DNA of 28,092 bases, taken from assembly GCA_003483745.1 (NCBI GenBank), contig DMYD01000010.1:144592-172683 (forward strand), written 5' to 3'. The notes under the pieces are model-generated. The model worked only from the letters and a program-made list of their open reading frames with translations. It did not search any database and was not told the DNA's origin. The DNA comes from Roseburia sp. (GTDB lineage Bacteria; Bacillota; Clostridia; Lachnospirales; Lachnospiraceae). Shown here piece after piece: positions 8,259 through 17,485 of this stretch (position 1 is the first letter of the stretch; each line of letters begins with the position of its first letter). The position numbers and the translations under genes are program-made.

Positions 8259-10583
8259 TTATTTCTGTTTCCTGACAAATGCCACTTCCAGTACGTCCTG
8301 CATTTTTTCCACAAATACAAGATCAAGTCCTTTTTTGATTTCCGGAGAAATCTCCTCTACATCTTTCTCGTTTTTCTTCGGGATACAGATCGTTTTGATT
8401 CCCGCATTCTTTGCTGCAAGAATCTTTTCTTTTAATCCGCCGATCGGAAGAACTCTGCCGCGCAGCGTGATCTCTCCTGTCATTGCGACATCCGCACGGA
8501 CCGGCGTCTGTGTGATCGCAGAAAGCATTGCCGTTGCCATTGTAATACCTGCGGACGGACCGTCCTTTGGCACAGCCCCCTCCGGGATGTGGATATGGAT
8601 ATCATTTTCCTGGAAAAATTTCTTTGGGATATGGTATTCTTCTCCAACCGAACGGATATAGCTTAAGCCTGCCTGTGCAGACTCTTTCATGACATCTCCA
8701 AGCTGTCCGGTAAGCTGTACTTCTCCCTTGCCCGGCATCACATTGACCTCGATTTCCAACGTATCACCGCCAACGCTCGTCCATGCCAGTCCGCGCACAA
8801 TTCCAACCTCATCTGTCTCGTTTTTTTTGTCAAACGTGTATCTCTCTTTTCCAAGATATTTCTCCACATTCTGACCTGTGACTTTTACGGATTTTGTTTC
8901 GGATTCATATACTTCCCTTGCAGCTTTTCTTGCAATTTCAGACAATCTGCGCTCTAAATTACGCACACCTGCTTCTCTTGTATAACCGGTAATGATCTTT
9001 TGCAGTGCACGGTCACTGATTTTTAACTGCTCCGGTTTTAATCCATTCTTCTCTTTTACCTTTGGCAGCAAATGCTCTTTTGCAATATGAAACTTTTCAT
9101 TTTCCGTGTAACTGCTCACCTCGATCAGTTCCATACGGTCAAGCAATGGGCGCGGAATATCCTGCACGGAGTTCGCCGTTGCAATAAAAAGGACATCAGA
9201 CAGATCGATCGGGACCTCGATATAATGATCGCGGAATTTACAATTCTGCTCTGCGTCAAGCACCTCAAGCATTGCAGAGGCGGTATCTCCCTTATAATCG
9301 CTGCTCATCTTATCGATCTCGTCAAGCAGCATCAGCGGATTTTTCACACCAGCGCTGCGCAGACCGTTTACAATACGTCCCGGCATCGCGCCAACATAAG
9401 TTTTTCTGTGTCCGCGGATCTCAGCCTCGTCGCGGACGCCACCTAAACTGATGCGCACATACTTTTTGTCAAGTGCGCGCGCCACAGAACGGGCAATACT
9501 CGTCTTTCCGGTACCAGGCGGTCCGACTAAACATACGATCGGGCTCTCACCTTTCTTGGTAAGATTTCGCACGGCAAGGAACTCTAACATACGCTCTTTT
9601 ACTTTTTCAAGACCATAATGATCTTCATTTAAAATGCGCTCTGCATTTTTCAGATCCTTGTTATCATGTGACGCCTTGTTCCACGGCAATTCTAACATAG
9701 TCTCGATATATCCACGGCTGACCGCACTCTCCGAAGAACTTCCACTGATATTTTTAAAGCGCAGAATCTCCTTTTTGATCTTTTCTTTGACTTCTTTGTC
9801 TGCCTTTAACTTTTTTACCTGTTCTAAATAGGCATCCGCATCAGACTCCGTATTGTCCTCACCGAGTTCTTCCCGGATCAGCTTCATCTGCTCCCGCAGG
9901 ATATATTCTTTCTGGTTTTTATCGACACGTTTCTTTACTTTTGCCTGAAATTCATTTTTGATCGCAGTGATCTCAATTTCTTTTAAAAGAAGCGCCATCA
10001 AAACTTCATAGCGCTCCGTCAGTGAAACTGCCTCTAATATTTCCTGTTTCTGTTCATAATAAAAGGGAAGATTATTGGCGATCAGATCCATGATCTTAGG
10101 CAGATCCTTTTCCTCACCGACCTGTCTGCGCAATTCGCCTCCGACACGCGGATTGACAGTCACGTATTTTGCAAATGTATCCTGCACACTGCGCACCATA
10201 GCCGTTTTTGCTTCGTCCGACAATCCCTCTTCGATTTCTTCACATCGCATGAGCTCTACTTCTAAATAGTCCGTTTGAGAAACAAAAGCGGACAACTGTG
10301 CCCGCTCTGTTCCTTCCACTAAAACTCTGACGATGTTATTTTGTAATTTTATGACCTGCCTGACCTCTGCGATAATACCGATATGGTACAGATCTTCAAT
10401 GCCAGGTTCTTCCTGCTCCACATCACGCTGCGCAACAAGGAAAATCTTCTGTTCATCCATCATGCTCTGCTCTACCGCATGGATCGATTTCTCACGGCTC
10501 ACATCAAAATGTGCGATCATCCCCGGAAGGATGACCATTCCGCGAAGTGCTACTGCAGGCATTTTCATCGCTTTATTATCCAA
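8259..10583 (-). CDS. lon: Lon ATP-dependent protease
   Basis: Homohexameric AAA+ serine protease that degrades misfolded and regulatory proteins in the cytosol; 774 residues. Order: N-terminal substrate-binding domain (about 1-200), coiled-coil linker with repeated Lys/Glu (200-300), AAA+ module with GPPGTGKTS (Lys360) and LMLLDEIDKM, and the protease domain with the catalytic dyad Ser677 (KDGPSAG) and Lys720 (GGLKEKIL). The reading frame begins at TTG 10583, which has GAGGA about nine bases upstream and overlaps the clpX stop by eight bases, suggesting translational coupling. In-frame ATGs at 10568 and 10562 are alternatives with poorer sites. Confidence 0.97.
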   Translation of the reverse strand: MDNKAMKMPAVALRGMVILPGMIAHFDVSREKSIHAVEQSMMDEQKIFLVAQRDVEQEEPGIEDLYHIGIIAEVRQVIKLQNNIVRVLVEGTERAQLSAFVSQTDYLEVELMRCEEIEEGLSDEAKTAMVRSVQDTFAKYVTVNPRVGGELRRQVGEEKDLPKIMDLIANNLPFYYEQKQEILEAVSLTERYEVLMALLLKEIEITAIKNEFQAKVKKRVDKNQKEYILREQMKLIREELGEDNTESDADAYLEQVKKLKADKEVKEKIKKEILRFKNISGSSSESAVSRGYIETMLELPWNKASHDNKDLKNAERILNEDHYGLEKVKERMLEFLAVRNLTKKGESPIVCLVGPPGTGKTSIARSVARALDKKYVRISLGGVRDEAEIRGHRKTYVGAMPGRIVNGLRSAGVKNPLMLLDEIDKMSSDYKGDTASAMLEVLDAEQNCKFRDHYIEVPIDLSDVLFIATANSVQDIPRPLLDRMELIEVSSYTENEKFHIAKEHLLPKVKEKNGLKPEQLKISDRALQKIITGYTREAGVRNLERRLSEIARKAAREVYESETKSVKVTGQNVEKYLGKERYTFDKKNETDEVGIVRGLAWTSVGGDTLEIEVNVMPGKGEVQLTGQLGDVMKESAQAGLSYIRSVGEEYHIPKKFFQENDIHIHIPEGAVPKDGPSAGITMATAMLSAITQTPVRADVAMTGEITLRGRVLPIGGLKEKILAAKNAGIKTICIPKKNEKDVEEISPEIKKGLDLVFVEKMQDVLEVAFVRKQK

Positions 10584-11847
10584 CCTGTTTTTCCTCTATT
10601 TTTTCAAGTTCACGTTCTTCGATTGCAAGCTGCTCATCCACCATCTCTTTTGTGATCTGGCACTGTGTAATTGACTCATCGGATGGAATGTGATACATCA
10701 GATCTAATGTAACGGCCTCCATGATCGCACGCAATCCACGAGCTCCCGTCTTACGCTCTAATGCTTTATCTGCAATCGCCTCAAGCGCTTCTTTGTCAAA
10801 ATTAAGCGCTACACCGTCTAACTCAAACAACTTCTGATACTGCTTGGTCAGCGCATTCTTCGGCTCCTGTAAAATACGGATCAGCGCATCTCTGTCAAGC
10901 ATATCTAAAGATACGGTTACCGGCACACGTCCGATAAACTCCGGAATCAGTCCGAATTTTACAAAATCCTGTGGAAGTGCATGTTTTAACACATCTCCGA
11001 TATTGTAATCTCTCTTGTCACGGATATCTGCATTAAATCCGATCGTCTTCTGATCCATTCTGGTCTCAATAATCTTTTCAAGTCCGTCAAATGCACCACC
11101 ACAGATAAATAAGATGTTGGTCGTGTCGATCTGGATCAGTTCCTGCTGTGGATGTTTTCTTCCACCCTGTGGCGGAACAGATGCAACCGTTCCTTCTAAG
11201 ATTTTTAATAATGCCTGCTGTACGCCCTCACCAGATACATCTCTGGTGATAGATACATTTTCTGATTTTTTAGAGATCTTATCAATCTCGTCAATATAGA
11301 TAATTCCGCGCTGTGCACGCTCAATATTATAATCAGCTGCCTGAATGATCTTTAAAAGGATATTTTCAACATCCTCTCCGACATATCCGGCCTCCGTCAG
11401 TGTCGTCGCATCTGCGATTGCAAACGGAACATTTAAAACCCGCGCTAATGTCTGTGCCAGCAGTGTTTTTCCGGAGCCGGTCGGTCCTAACATCAGAATA
11501 TTACTCTTCTGAAGTTCTACACCAAGATCATCTCCTGCCATGATTCTTTTGTAATGATTATAAACAGCCACAGATAACACTTTTTTGGCCTGATCCTGTC
11601 CAATGACATAATCATCCAAAAATGCCTTCAACTCTTCCGGCTTTAACAGATTGATCTGCTCTTCCGGCTCTGTTACTTCACCTGCTGCCTCATCATTTTC
11701 TAATTCTTCATCGATAATTTCAGCACAGATATCCACGCACTCGTCACAGATATATGCACCGTTTGGTCCTGCAATCAGCTTGCGAACCTGATCCTGCGTT
11801 TTCCCGCAAAAGGAACAACGGAATTTATCGTCATTTCTTCCTGCCAT
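10576..11847 (-). CDS. clpX: ATP-dependent Clp protease ATP-binding subunit ClpX
   Basis: AAA+ unfoldase that recognises tagged substrates and threads them into ClpP; 423 residues. Zinc-binding domain with Cys11, Cys14, Cys34 and Cys37; Walker A GPTGSGKT (about 120); pore loop GYVG; Walker B IIYIDEIDK; ClpP-docking IGF tripeptide in KTIGFNA; sensor-2 region RKTGARGLRAIME near the C-terminus. GGAG precedes ATG 11847 by about eleven bases. Twenty bases separate it from clpP upstream, and it overlaps lon downstream, so clpP-clpX-lon is likely one transcript. Confidence 0.98.
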   Translation of the reverse strand: MAGRNDDKFRCSFCGKTQDQVRKLIAGPNGAYICDECVDICAEIIDEELENDEAAGEVTEPEEQINLLKPEELKAFLDDYVIGQDQAKKVLSVAVYNHYKRIMAGDDLGVELQKSNILMLGPTGSGKTLLAQTLARVLNVPFAIADATTLTEAGYVGEDVENILLKIIQAADYNIERAQRGIIYIDEIDKISKKSENVSITRDVSGEGVQQALLKILEGTVASVPPQGGRKHPQQELIQIDTTNILFICGGAFDGLEKIIETRMDQKTIGFNADIRDKRDYNIGDVLKHALPQDFVKFGLIPEFIGRVPVTVSLDMLDRDALIRILQEPKNALTKQYQKLFELDGVALNFDKEALEAIADKALERKTGARGLRAIMEAVTLDLMYHIPSDESITQCQITKEMVDEQLAIEERELEKIEEKQVG

Positions 11848-11867
11848 AATTGCTGTTTCTCCGTATT

Positions 11868-12449
11868 CTATCGATTTGTGATGACATCATCAATCAGACC
11901 ATATGCCTTTGCTTCTTCTGCAGACATATAGTAATCACGCTCTGTATCTGCTGCGATCACATCATATGGTTTTCCGGTATTTGCAGCAAGGATCTCATTC
12001 AAACGTTTTTTCGTCTTTAAGATGTTCTCTGCTGCGATCTGGATCTCCGTCGCCTGACCTTTTGCTCCGCCGGACGGCTGATGGATCATGATCTCTGCAT
12101 TCGGAAGTGCAAGTCTCTTTCCTTTGGTACCGCCGGAAAGTAAAAATGCTCCCATACTTGCTGCAAGTCCGATACAGATTGTGGATACATCACATTTGAT
12201 GTACTGCATTGTATCATAAATTGCAAGTCCTGCCGTTACCATTCCTCCCGGGGAATTGATATATAACTGGATGTCTTTTCCAGGATCCTCTGACTCTAAG
12301 AAAAGTAACTGTGCTACCGTAAGACTTGCTGTTGTCTCATTCACTTCTTCTCCGAGGAAAATGATTCTGTCTTTTAATAAACGGGAGTAAATATCATAAT
12401 TACGCTCTCCCCTGCTGGTCTGCTCAATGACGTAAGGTACTAAACTCAT
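11868..12449 (-). CDS. clpP: ATP-dependent Clp protease proteolytic subunit ClpP
   Basis: Tetradecameric serine peptidase that degrades substrates delivered by ClpX. The 193-residue product has the full catalytic triad: Ser98 (GLAASMGAF), His123 (MIHQPSGG) and Asp172 (RDYYMS). I chose ATG 12449 because GGAGG (12458-12462) lies eight bases upstream; the longer frame to 12464 begins with a TTG that overlaps this site. The start MSLVPYVIEQTSRGER is the standard ClpP N-terminus. No CtsR or CIRCE box is visible upstream. Confidence 0.98.
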   Translation of the reverse strand: MSLVPYVIEQTSRGERNYDIYSRLLKDRIIFLGEEVNETTASLTVAQLLFLESEDPGKDIQLYINSPGGMVTAGLAIYDTMQYIKCDVSTICIGLAASMGAFLLSGGTKGKRLALPNAEIMIHQPSGGAKGQATEIQIAAENILKTKKRLNEILAANTGKPYDVIAADTERDYYMSAEEAKAYGLIDDVITNR

Positions 12450-12506
12450 TTTGTTTTCCTCCAATCCATTTTGTTTATAAAAATTTAATTATTGCTTATA
12501 TGCTTA

Positions 12507-12536
12507 AACAGACCGGCCCGAGTGAGCCAGTCTGTT
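12507..12536 (-). other. Strong hairpin between tig and clpP
   Basis: AACAGACCGGC and GCCAGTCTGTT form an 11-bp stem with one mismatch or wobble pair. On the minus strand it is followed only by TTTAAGC, a poor T-run. It could be a leaky terminator limiting read-through from tig into clpP, or an mRNA-stabilising hairpin. Confidence 0.5.
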
Positions 12537-12566
12537 GTATGTTGTCCGCTTTCGACGAAGCTTCTT

Positions 12567-13910
12567 TTATTCTTCTGCGTTCTCTTCAGCTTCCGCTTCT
12601 TTTTCTTTCTTTGTCTTAGCTTTTGCTCTTTCTTTTACATTTTCCATAACAAGGTCAACTGCTTTTGTTACAGAAATGTCTCTCTTCATGGATTCTTTCT
12701 CAGCATCGCCCATGTACTCTTTGAGCTTGTCTGCTTCCATGCCGTAAGCTTTTGCCATCTTCTCAATTTCAGCGTCGATCTCTTCTTCGCTAACTTCGAT
12801 GTTCTCGTCTTTTGCGATCTGCTCTAATACAAGGCTGCTCTTAATACGTGTCTCAGCTTCCGGACGAACCTGCTCTTCTAATTTGTCTAATGTGAGACCG
12901 GAGAACTGCATGTACTGCTCCATGGAAAGTCCGCTCTGGGCAAGTCTCTGGGCAAATTCATTTACCATGTTCTCGCACTGGGTTTTGATCATTGCTTCCG
13001 GAATCTCCATTGTAGATTTGTCAATAATCTTCTGGATTGCCTCATCCTCTTTTGTGCGTTTTGCTTCGTCCTCTTTCTGAACCTCTAAGTGTTTCTTTAA
13101 GTCTTCTTTGTACTCTTCTAATGTATTGAACTCTGAAACATCCTGTGCAAATTCATCGTTTAACTCCGGAAGTTCTTTTGCTTTTACTTCGTGGATCTTA
13201 ACTTTAAATAATGCAGGTTTGCCTGCTAAGTCTGCTGCCTGATATTTCTCCGGGAATGTAACGTTTACGTCTACTTCATCTCCGGCATTCTTTCCTACTA
13301 ACTGATCTTCGAATGTATCGATGAAGGAGTGGGAACCGATCTCAAGTGGATGATTCTCTCCTTTGCCGCCCTCAAATGCAACACCGTCAACAAATCCTTC
13401 GAAATCGATCACAGCGGTATCTCCCTCAGCGATCGGTCTGTCTGTTACAGTAACAGTTCTGGAGTTCTTCTGTCTCTCTTTCTCAAGCTCTGCTGCAAGT
13501 TCCTCATCAGATACGGTTGTATCAATCTTTGTTACCTGCACACCTTTGTATTTACCAAGTTTTACTTCCGGTCTTACAGCAACTTCTGCTGTGAAGATGA
13601 AAGGTTTGCCAGCTTCGATCTGTACAACTTCGATGGTCGGTCTTGAAACAACGTCTACACCGCTCTCTTCTACTGCCTGTGCGTAATTCTCCTGGATCAG
13701 AGTATTTGCAGCATCCTCATAGAATACACCTGCTCCGTACATTTTCTCGATCATCTTTCTCGGCACTTTACCTTTACGGAAACCTGGAACGCTGATCTTT
13801 CCTTTCTCTTTCATATATGCAGCCTGAATCGCATCTTCTACCTTCTCAGCTGCAACTTCGATCGTAAGTTTTGCCATATTCTTTTCTAAATTTTCCACCT
13901 GTACACTCAT
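12567..13910 (-). CDS. tig: Trigger factor (ribosome-associated chaperone / prolyl isomerase)
   Basis: Binds at the ribosome exit tunnel and shields nascent chains; 447 residues. The N-terminal ribosome-binding domain carries the signature GFRKGKVPRKMIEKMYG (about 43-59). The FKBP-type isomerase domain follows (IAEGDTAVIDFEGFVDG, about 155-171), then the helical C-terminal arms and a very acidic/Lys-rich tail (EAEAEENAEE). ATG 13910 follows AAGGAGGAA by about ten bases. It heads the tig-clpP-clpX-lon-ysxC cluster, common in Firmicutes. Confidence 0.97.
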   Translation of the reverse strand: MSVQVENLEKNMAKLTIEVAAEKVEDAIQAAYMKEKGKISVPGFRKGKVPRKMIEKMYGAGVFYEDAANTLIQENYAQAVEESGVDVVSRPTIEVVQIEAGKPFIFTAEVAVRPEVKLGKYKGVQVTKIDTTVSDEELAAELEKERQKNSRTVTVTDRPIAEGDTAVIDFEGFVDGVAFEGGKGENHPLEIGSHSFIDTFEDQLVGKNAGDEVDVNVTFPEKYQAADLAGKPALFKVKIHEVKAKELPELNDEFAQDVSEFNTLEEYKEDLKKHLEVQKEDEAKRTKEDEAIQKIIDKSTMEIPEAMIKTQCENMVNEFAQRLAQSGLSMEQYMQFSGLTLDKLEEQVRPEAETRIKSSLVLEQIAKDENIEVSEEEIDAEIEKMAKAYGMEADKLKEYMGDAEKESMKRDISVTKAVDLVMENVKERAKAKTKKEKEAEAEENAEE

Positions 13911-14067
13911 TATTACTCATTTCCTCCTTCAAACTTTATATGAATACTTGATGTACTTTTTTCCGTTCATTTCATTCTATGTTCCTGTCGAGCACCCCCG
14001 TTTTTCAAGGGTTTCGCCTGTCTTTCGGAAAAAAGGGCGTACTACGACTATCACAGTCATTTTAGGA

Positions 14068-15111
14068 TTATAACATATTGTGTGGGAAAATACCAGTTAT
14101 TTTTTCAAAAAACCGCAGACTTCCGTCTTCTGCGGCAACCTTTCCAAGTTCTGCCGGATCAAGGTCATAATAGTATTTTCCGGTTGTAAGATCCACCGAC
14201 AGGCAGTCTAACGGAAATCCCTTTTTGCGTATCCCATCCGGGTGCGGAACCGATGTGATCAGAAACGGCTCACTTGAGAGTGTTTCATCCATCGACTCAT
14301 AAATGTACTCCTCATCCATGATAAGACAGATGGCGTTGCGGTAGTATGCACGCAGACCACCATACTCCGCGGCAAGTCCGCTGTAATATGCAAGCATTTC
14401 CCCGTCAGTCAGATTTTTTCCATTCACCCTCCTGACATGCACGCCCGGCTGTTTATCTTCCGGGACATTTTCAAAATACAGACCTGTGTCACAGGAAAAC
14501 ACCGGAATCTGAAAAGCCTCGTAATAACACTTTGCCTTCTTCCTTGCATTTTCCAGCGGCGAATCGCCATCCTCGTCTGCCTGTGGTACTGCCACATCAA
14601 TATCCGATAACCCAACGATCTCTATCTGCAGCTGTTCTAAATTTTTCCGCATCAAACTTAATTTTGCCGGATTTCCTGTGCCATAAAGCAGACATTTCCC
14701 GATGCCCTGTTTTTTCCGCTCAAACAGTGTCGGTGTGATCGCCGGATAAGTCAGTTTTTCCGGCAGTTCGTCAAAGGTGCGTACCTCTGCCATCTCACTT
14801 TCCGGCATGGCTGACAGCTTTTTTACCTTTGCAAGAAAGACACGTCCATTTCCTTCTTCTTTGGTCTGCACCTCTCCCGCCCAATAGTCGCACAACGGCT
14901 CTATCTTAAAATCCACTGCCCCGGACTCCTCATAAAGTTCACGCTTTGCCGCCATAAGCGGTGTCTCTCCCGGTTCAATTTTTCCGCCCTGTGTCTCCCA
15001 GGTAGTGCGTTTTTTGTGTCTGCTCAACAAAATTTTGCCCTGATATTCAGATAAAACTACTACATATTTATAGGCAGGCAGGGTGCCGACCGGGTAAGTT
15101 TTTGTTATCAT
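14068..15111 (-). CDS. NUDIX hydrolase fused to Ham1/RdgB-like NTP pyrophosphatase
   Basis: A 347-residue two-domain protein. Residues 1-135 are a NUDIX domain with an intact box (Gly43 to Ala65: GGKIEPGE, RELYEESGA) that resembles YtkD/MutT-type NTP pyrophosphohydrolases. Residues 140-345 resemble the Ham1/RdgB inosine-triphosphate pyrophosphatase family: YGTGNPAK (143-150) matches the nucleotide-binding TGNxxK, PLENARKKA (185-193) matches the ENAxxKA motif, and SCDTGLYFE (207-214) stands where most members have DDSGL. Both domains clean the nucleotide pool, so a bifunctional sanitation enzyme is inferred. Start ATG 15111 follows AAGGAGAG; the longer frame to 15201 would run into the upstream gene. 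It lies 25 bases after the next NUDIX gene, so the two probably form an operon. No clear terminator is seen in 13911-14067. Confidence 0.85.
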   Translation of the reverse strand: MITKTYPVGTLPAYKYVVVLSEYQGKILLSRHKKRTTWETQGGKIEPGETPLMAAKRELYEESGAVDFKIEPLCDYWAGEVQTKEEGNGRVFLAKVKKLSAMPESEMAEVRTFDELPEKLTYPAITPTLFERKKQGIGKCLLYGTGNPAKLSLMRKNLEQLQIEIVGLSDIDVAVPQADEDGDSPLENARKKAKCYYEAFQIPVFSCDTGLYFENVPEDKQPGVHVRRVNGKNLTDGEMLAYYSGLAAEYGGLRAYYRNAICLIMDEEYIYESMDETLSSEPFLITSVPHPDGIRKKGFPLDCLSVDLTTGKYYYDLDPAELGKVAAEDGSLRFFEKITGIFPHNML

Positions 15112-15136
15112 GTTTCTCTCCTTTGTTACCGGCCTG

Positions 15137-15616
15137 TCACTCTGCTTTCTGTTCTTTCCCGGCAATGATAAGTTTTTTATCGACCAGCATATCGCCTTCA
15201 TACACCAATTTCAGTGAAAAATATTCCTCACACTCATCCAAAAGCCGCAGGAATATTTTGTCACCTTCCCACAGTTTCAGGTCTTTGATCTCCTTTTTCG
15301 GAACCCAGACAAGTTCTCCCTCGTCGCAGTCAGTCATCTCTCCGGTAAACCGGTCTGCCGTAAATAAATGCATATATTCGGTGCCCCACTCATTGGAAAT
15401 AAAGGTAATGACACCCCGCGCGCGGTAGGATGTCAGGATAAGACCTGTCTCTTCTTTTACTTCCCGCAGCATACATTCCTCCGGCATTTCCTCCGCCTCA
15501 AACTTGCCGCCGACACCGATCCACTTGTCATGGTTTAAGTCATTTTCCTTTTTTACCCGGTGCAGCATCAGATAGCAGTCATCTCTTTCGATATAACAAA
15601 GTGTGGTTAAAAACAT
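15137..15616 (-). CDS. NUDIX hydrolase (MutT / 8-oxo-dGTP diphosphatase-like)
   Basis: Single-domain 159-residue NUDIX protein. The box runs from Gly37 to Leu59 (GGKFEAEE, then REVKEETGL) and matches GX5EX7REUXEEXGU exactly. The early motif LCYIERDDCYLMLHR and NDLNHDKWIGVGGKFE are typical of Firmicute MutT-like 8-oxo-dGTP diphosphatases, which remove oxidised nucleotides before DNA synthesis. The exact substrate is not certain. ATG 15616 follows AGGAGGA closely. It probably shares a transcript with the NUDIX-Ham1 fusion just downstream. Confidence 0.92.
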   Translation of the reverse strand: MFLTTLCYIERDDCYLMLHRVKKENDLNHDKWIGVGGKFEAEEMPEECMLREVKEETGLILTSYRARGVITFISNEWGTEYMHLFTADRFTGEMTDCDEGELVWVPKKEIKDLKLWEGDKIFLRLLDECEEYFSLKLVYEGDMLVDKKLIIAGKEQKAE

Positions 15617-15648
15617 CGCATCCTCCTGTAGAAATTTTCTGTTTCGTT

Positions 15649-15684
15649 TTTGCTGCCGTTCACACGTACTGTGTGAGCAGCAAA
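15649..15684. terminator. Long hairpin after the ABC exporter operon
   Basis: TTTGCTGC (15649-15656) pairs with GCAGCAAA (15677-15684), enclosing a second stem TCACAC/GTGTGA. It begins about eight bases past the exporter stop codon (15692-15694). The T-run (seven T) is on the plus-strand side; on the minus strand the tail is A-rich, so termination of the exporter mRNA here is likely but not clean. Confidence 0.55.
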
Positions 15685-15691
15685 TATTTTT

Positions 15692-17485
15692 TTACTCCTG
15701 CAGACCTGCAAACTGCGCCATATAAAGTTTATAATAAGCGCCTTTTTTCTCCATCAGCTCTGCCGGACTTCCTTGTTCTAAAATACCGCCCTTGTCGATC
15801 ACAAAAATGCGGTCCGCATTCTGAATCGTGGAGAGTCTGTGTGCGATCACAAAACTGGTTCTGCCGGAAAGCAGCGCCTCGATTCCCTGCTGCACTAAAA
15901 GTTCTGTATGTGTATCAATGCTGGATGTTGCCTCATCTAAAATGAGGATTTTCGGCATGGAAATCATCGTTCTCGCAAATGCGATGAGCTGTCTTTGTCC
16001 GATGGAAAGTCCTGCACCGTGCTCTTTTAACTCCGTGTCATAGCCCTTTTCCATTTTCATAATGAAGTCATGCGCATTGACCGCTTTTGCGGCAGCAATC
16101 ATCTCCTCATCGGTGGCATCTAATTTTCCATAGAGAATGTTGTCGCGGACGGTTCCATGGAAAATGAAATTATCCTGCGTCATGACACCCATCTGACGTC
16201 TCAGACTCTCGATGGAAACCTTCGTCAGATCGTAGCCGTCCACCAAAATTTTTCCCTCTTCAATGTCATAAAAACGGCTGATCAGATTGACGATCGTTGT
16301 TTTTCCTGCTCCGGTCGGTCCTACCAGTGCGATCGTCTCACCCGGTTTTACAGAAAAACTGACATCAGAGAGTACCTTTGTCTCCGCCGGTGTTCCCTTA
16401 TCATAAGTAAAACTTACATGTGAAAATTCAACACTTCCCTCTATATCCGGCAGCTCTGTCACATCCTTTGCGTCCACAATGTCAGCGTCGGTATCTAAGA
16501 TATCAAAAATACGCTCTGCCGCCGTAAGATTTGTGACAAGATTGTTATAAAAATTGCTCAAGTTCATGATCGGGTTCCAGAACATATTGATATAAGTTCC
16601 GAATGCAACCAGAAGTCCGACCGATACTTTTTCAAATCCCAGAAAACGGATGCCGACCAGATAAAGCATCATCGCACCAAATCCCCAGCAGAAATCAATG
16701 ACCGGGCCAAACATGTCAGCGTAAGTTACCGCATCCACAAATGATCTCTGATGTTCGTCCGTCAGTCCTTCAAAAATCTCCTGTGTCTCATCTTCTGCCG
16801 CAAAACTCTGAACCACATTCATTCCGGCAATATCCTCATGCACATAAGCATTTAAGTTTGATGCCTTTTTCCGGAATATCTGCCAGCGTTTGTGGGATGC
16901 CGTCTGTACAAACCAGATTCCCGCGATCATAAGCGGGATCGTAGAGAGTGATGCAAGCGCAAGCCGCCAGTCTTTTACCAGCATGATCACGACAACCCCG
17001 ACTACCGTCACAAATTCCGGCACCATCGTCGTGACCACATTGACCAGCACATCTTTTAAAGAATTGACATCCCCGATGATACGCGCAAGGATTTTTCCGG
17101 TCGGTCTGCTGTCAAAAAATGAAAACGACAGCGTCTGAATGTGCTCATAGAGATCCTGGCGGATCTGAAGCAAAATTTTGTTGGAGATCACCGCCATTGC
17201 ATACATTCTGAGTTTTACCATCACAATAAAGATCAGGTTTAACACGAGTGCAAAAATTCCAAGCCCAATCAGCCCATGCAGATCGGACTGTGCAATATAG
17301 TGATCGATTGCTTCCTCGATCAAGAGCGGGTTTACCAGTGAAATCGCCACCGTAACCCCCATACAGAATAACACGGCAATAATCGTGCCTTTATATGCAA
17401 GCAGATAGGAAAACAGCCGCCGCATAATCTTTTTCTTGTCGGTATTTTCCATAAATTCGTCTTCACGATACGAATTGACTGCCAT
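15692..17485 (-). CDS. Heterodimeric ABC multidrug exporter, catalytic half (BmrD-like)
   Basis: Type IV (B-family) ABC exporter half of 597 residues: six-helix transmembrane domain (about 20-320), then a nucleotide-binding domain with Walker A GPTGAGKTT (Lys395), Walker B LILDEATSSID with catalytic Glu518, and H-loop AHRLSTI. The signature is LSIGQ instead of LSGGQ. The partner just upstream has the reverse pattern, normal signature but Asp at the catalytic position, so the pair should form one active and one degenerate ATP site, as in BmrCD, TM287/288 and LmrCD. GGAGG lies just upstream of ATG 17485, within the partner's last codons, and the ATG overlaps the partner's TAA (TAATG), indicating translational coupling. 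Substrate unknown; drug or lipid export is inferred. Confidence 0.93.
   Translation of the reverse strand: MAVNSYREDEFMENTDKKKIMRRLFSYLLAYKGTIIAVLFCMGVTVAISLVNPLLIEEAIDHYIAQSDLHGLIGLGIFALVLNLIFIVMVKLRMYAMAVISNKILLQIRQDLYEHIQTLSFSFFDSRPTGKILARIIGDVNSLKDVLVNVVTTMVPEFVTVVGVVVIMLVKDWRLALASLSTIPLMIAGIWFVQTASHKRWQIFRKKASNLNAYVHEDIAGMNVVQSFAAEDETQEIFEGLTDEHQRSFVDAVTYADMFGPVIDFCWGFGAMMLYLVGIRFLGFEKVSVGLLVAFGTYINMFWNPIMNLSNFYNNLVTNLTAAERIFDILDTDADIVDAKDVTELPDIEGSVEFSHVSFTYDKGTPAETKVLSDVSFSVKPGETIALVGPTGAGKTTIVNLISRFYDIEEGKILVDGYDLTKVSIESLRRQMGVMTQDNFIFHGTVRDNILYGKLDATDEEMIAAAKAVNAHDFIMKMEKGYDTELKEHGAGLSIGQRQLIAFARTMISMPKILILDEATSSIDTHTELLVQQGIEALLSGRTSFVIAHRLSTIQNADRIFVIDKGGILEQGSPAELMEKKGAYYKLYMAQFAGLQE

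Noticed and set aside
8071..8661. 196-codon plus-strand ORF across ysxC and lon
   Set aside because: Antisense shadow of two well-supported genes; no ribosome binding site and no recognisable protein.
12492..12827. 111-codon plus-strand Phe/Cys-rich ORF
   Set aside because: Antisense of the Glu/Lys-rich end of trigger factor; the composition simply mirrors that gene.
11848..13960. CtsR or CIRCE heat-shock operators upstream of clpP or tig
   Set aside because: Searched by eye for the GGTCAAA repeat and the TTAGCACTC/GAGTGCTAA repeat; neither is present.
13911..14067. Terminator after the NUDIX-Ham1 gene
   Set aside because: GC-rich stretches are present but do not form a clean stem followed by T residues on the minus strand.
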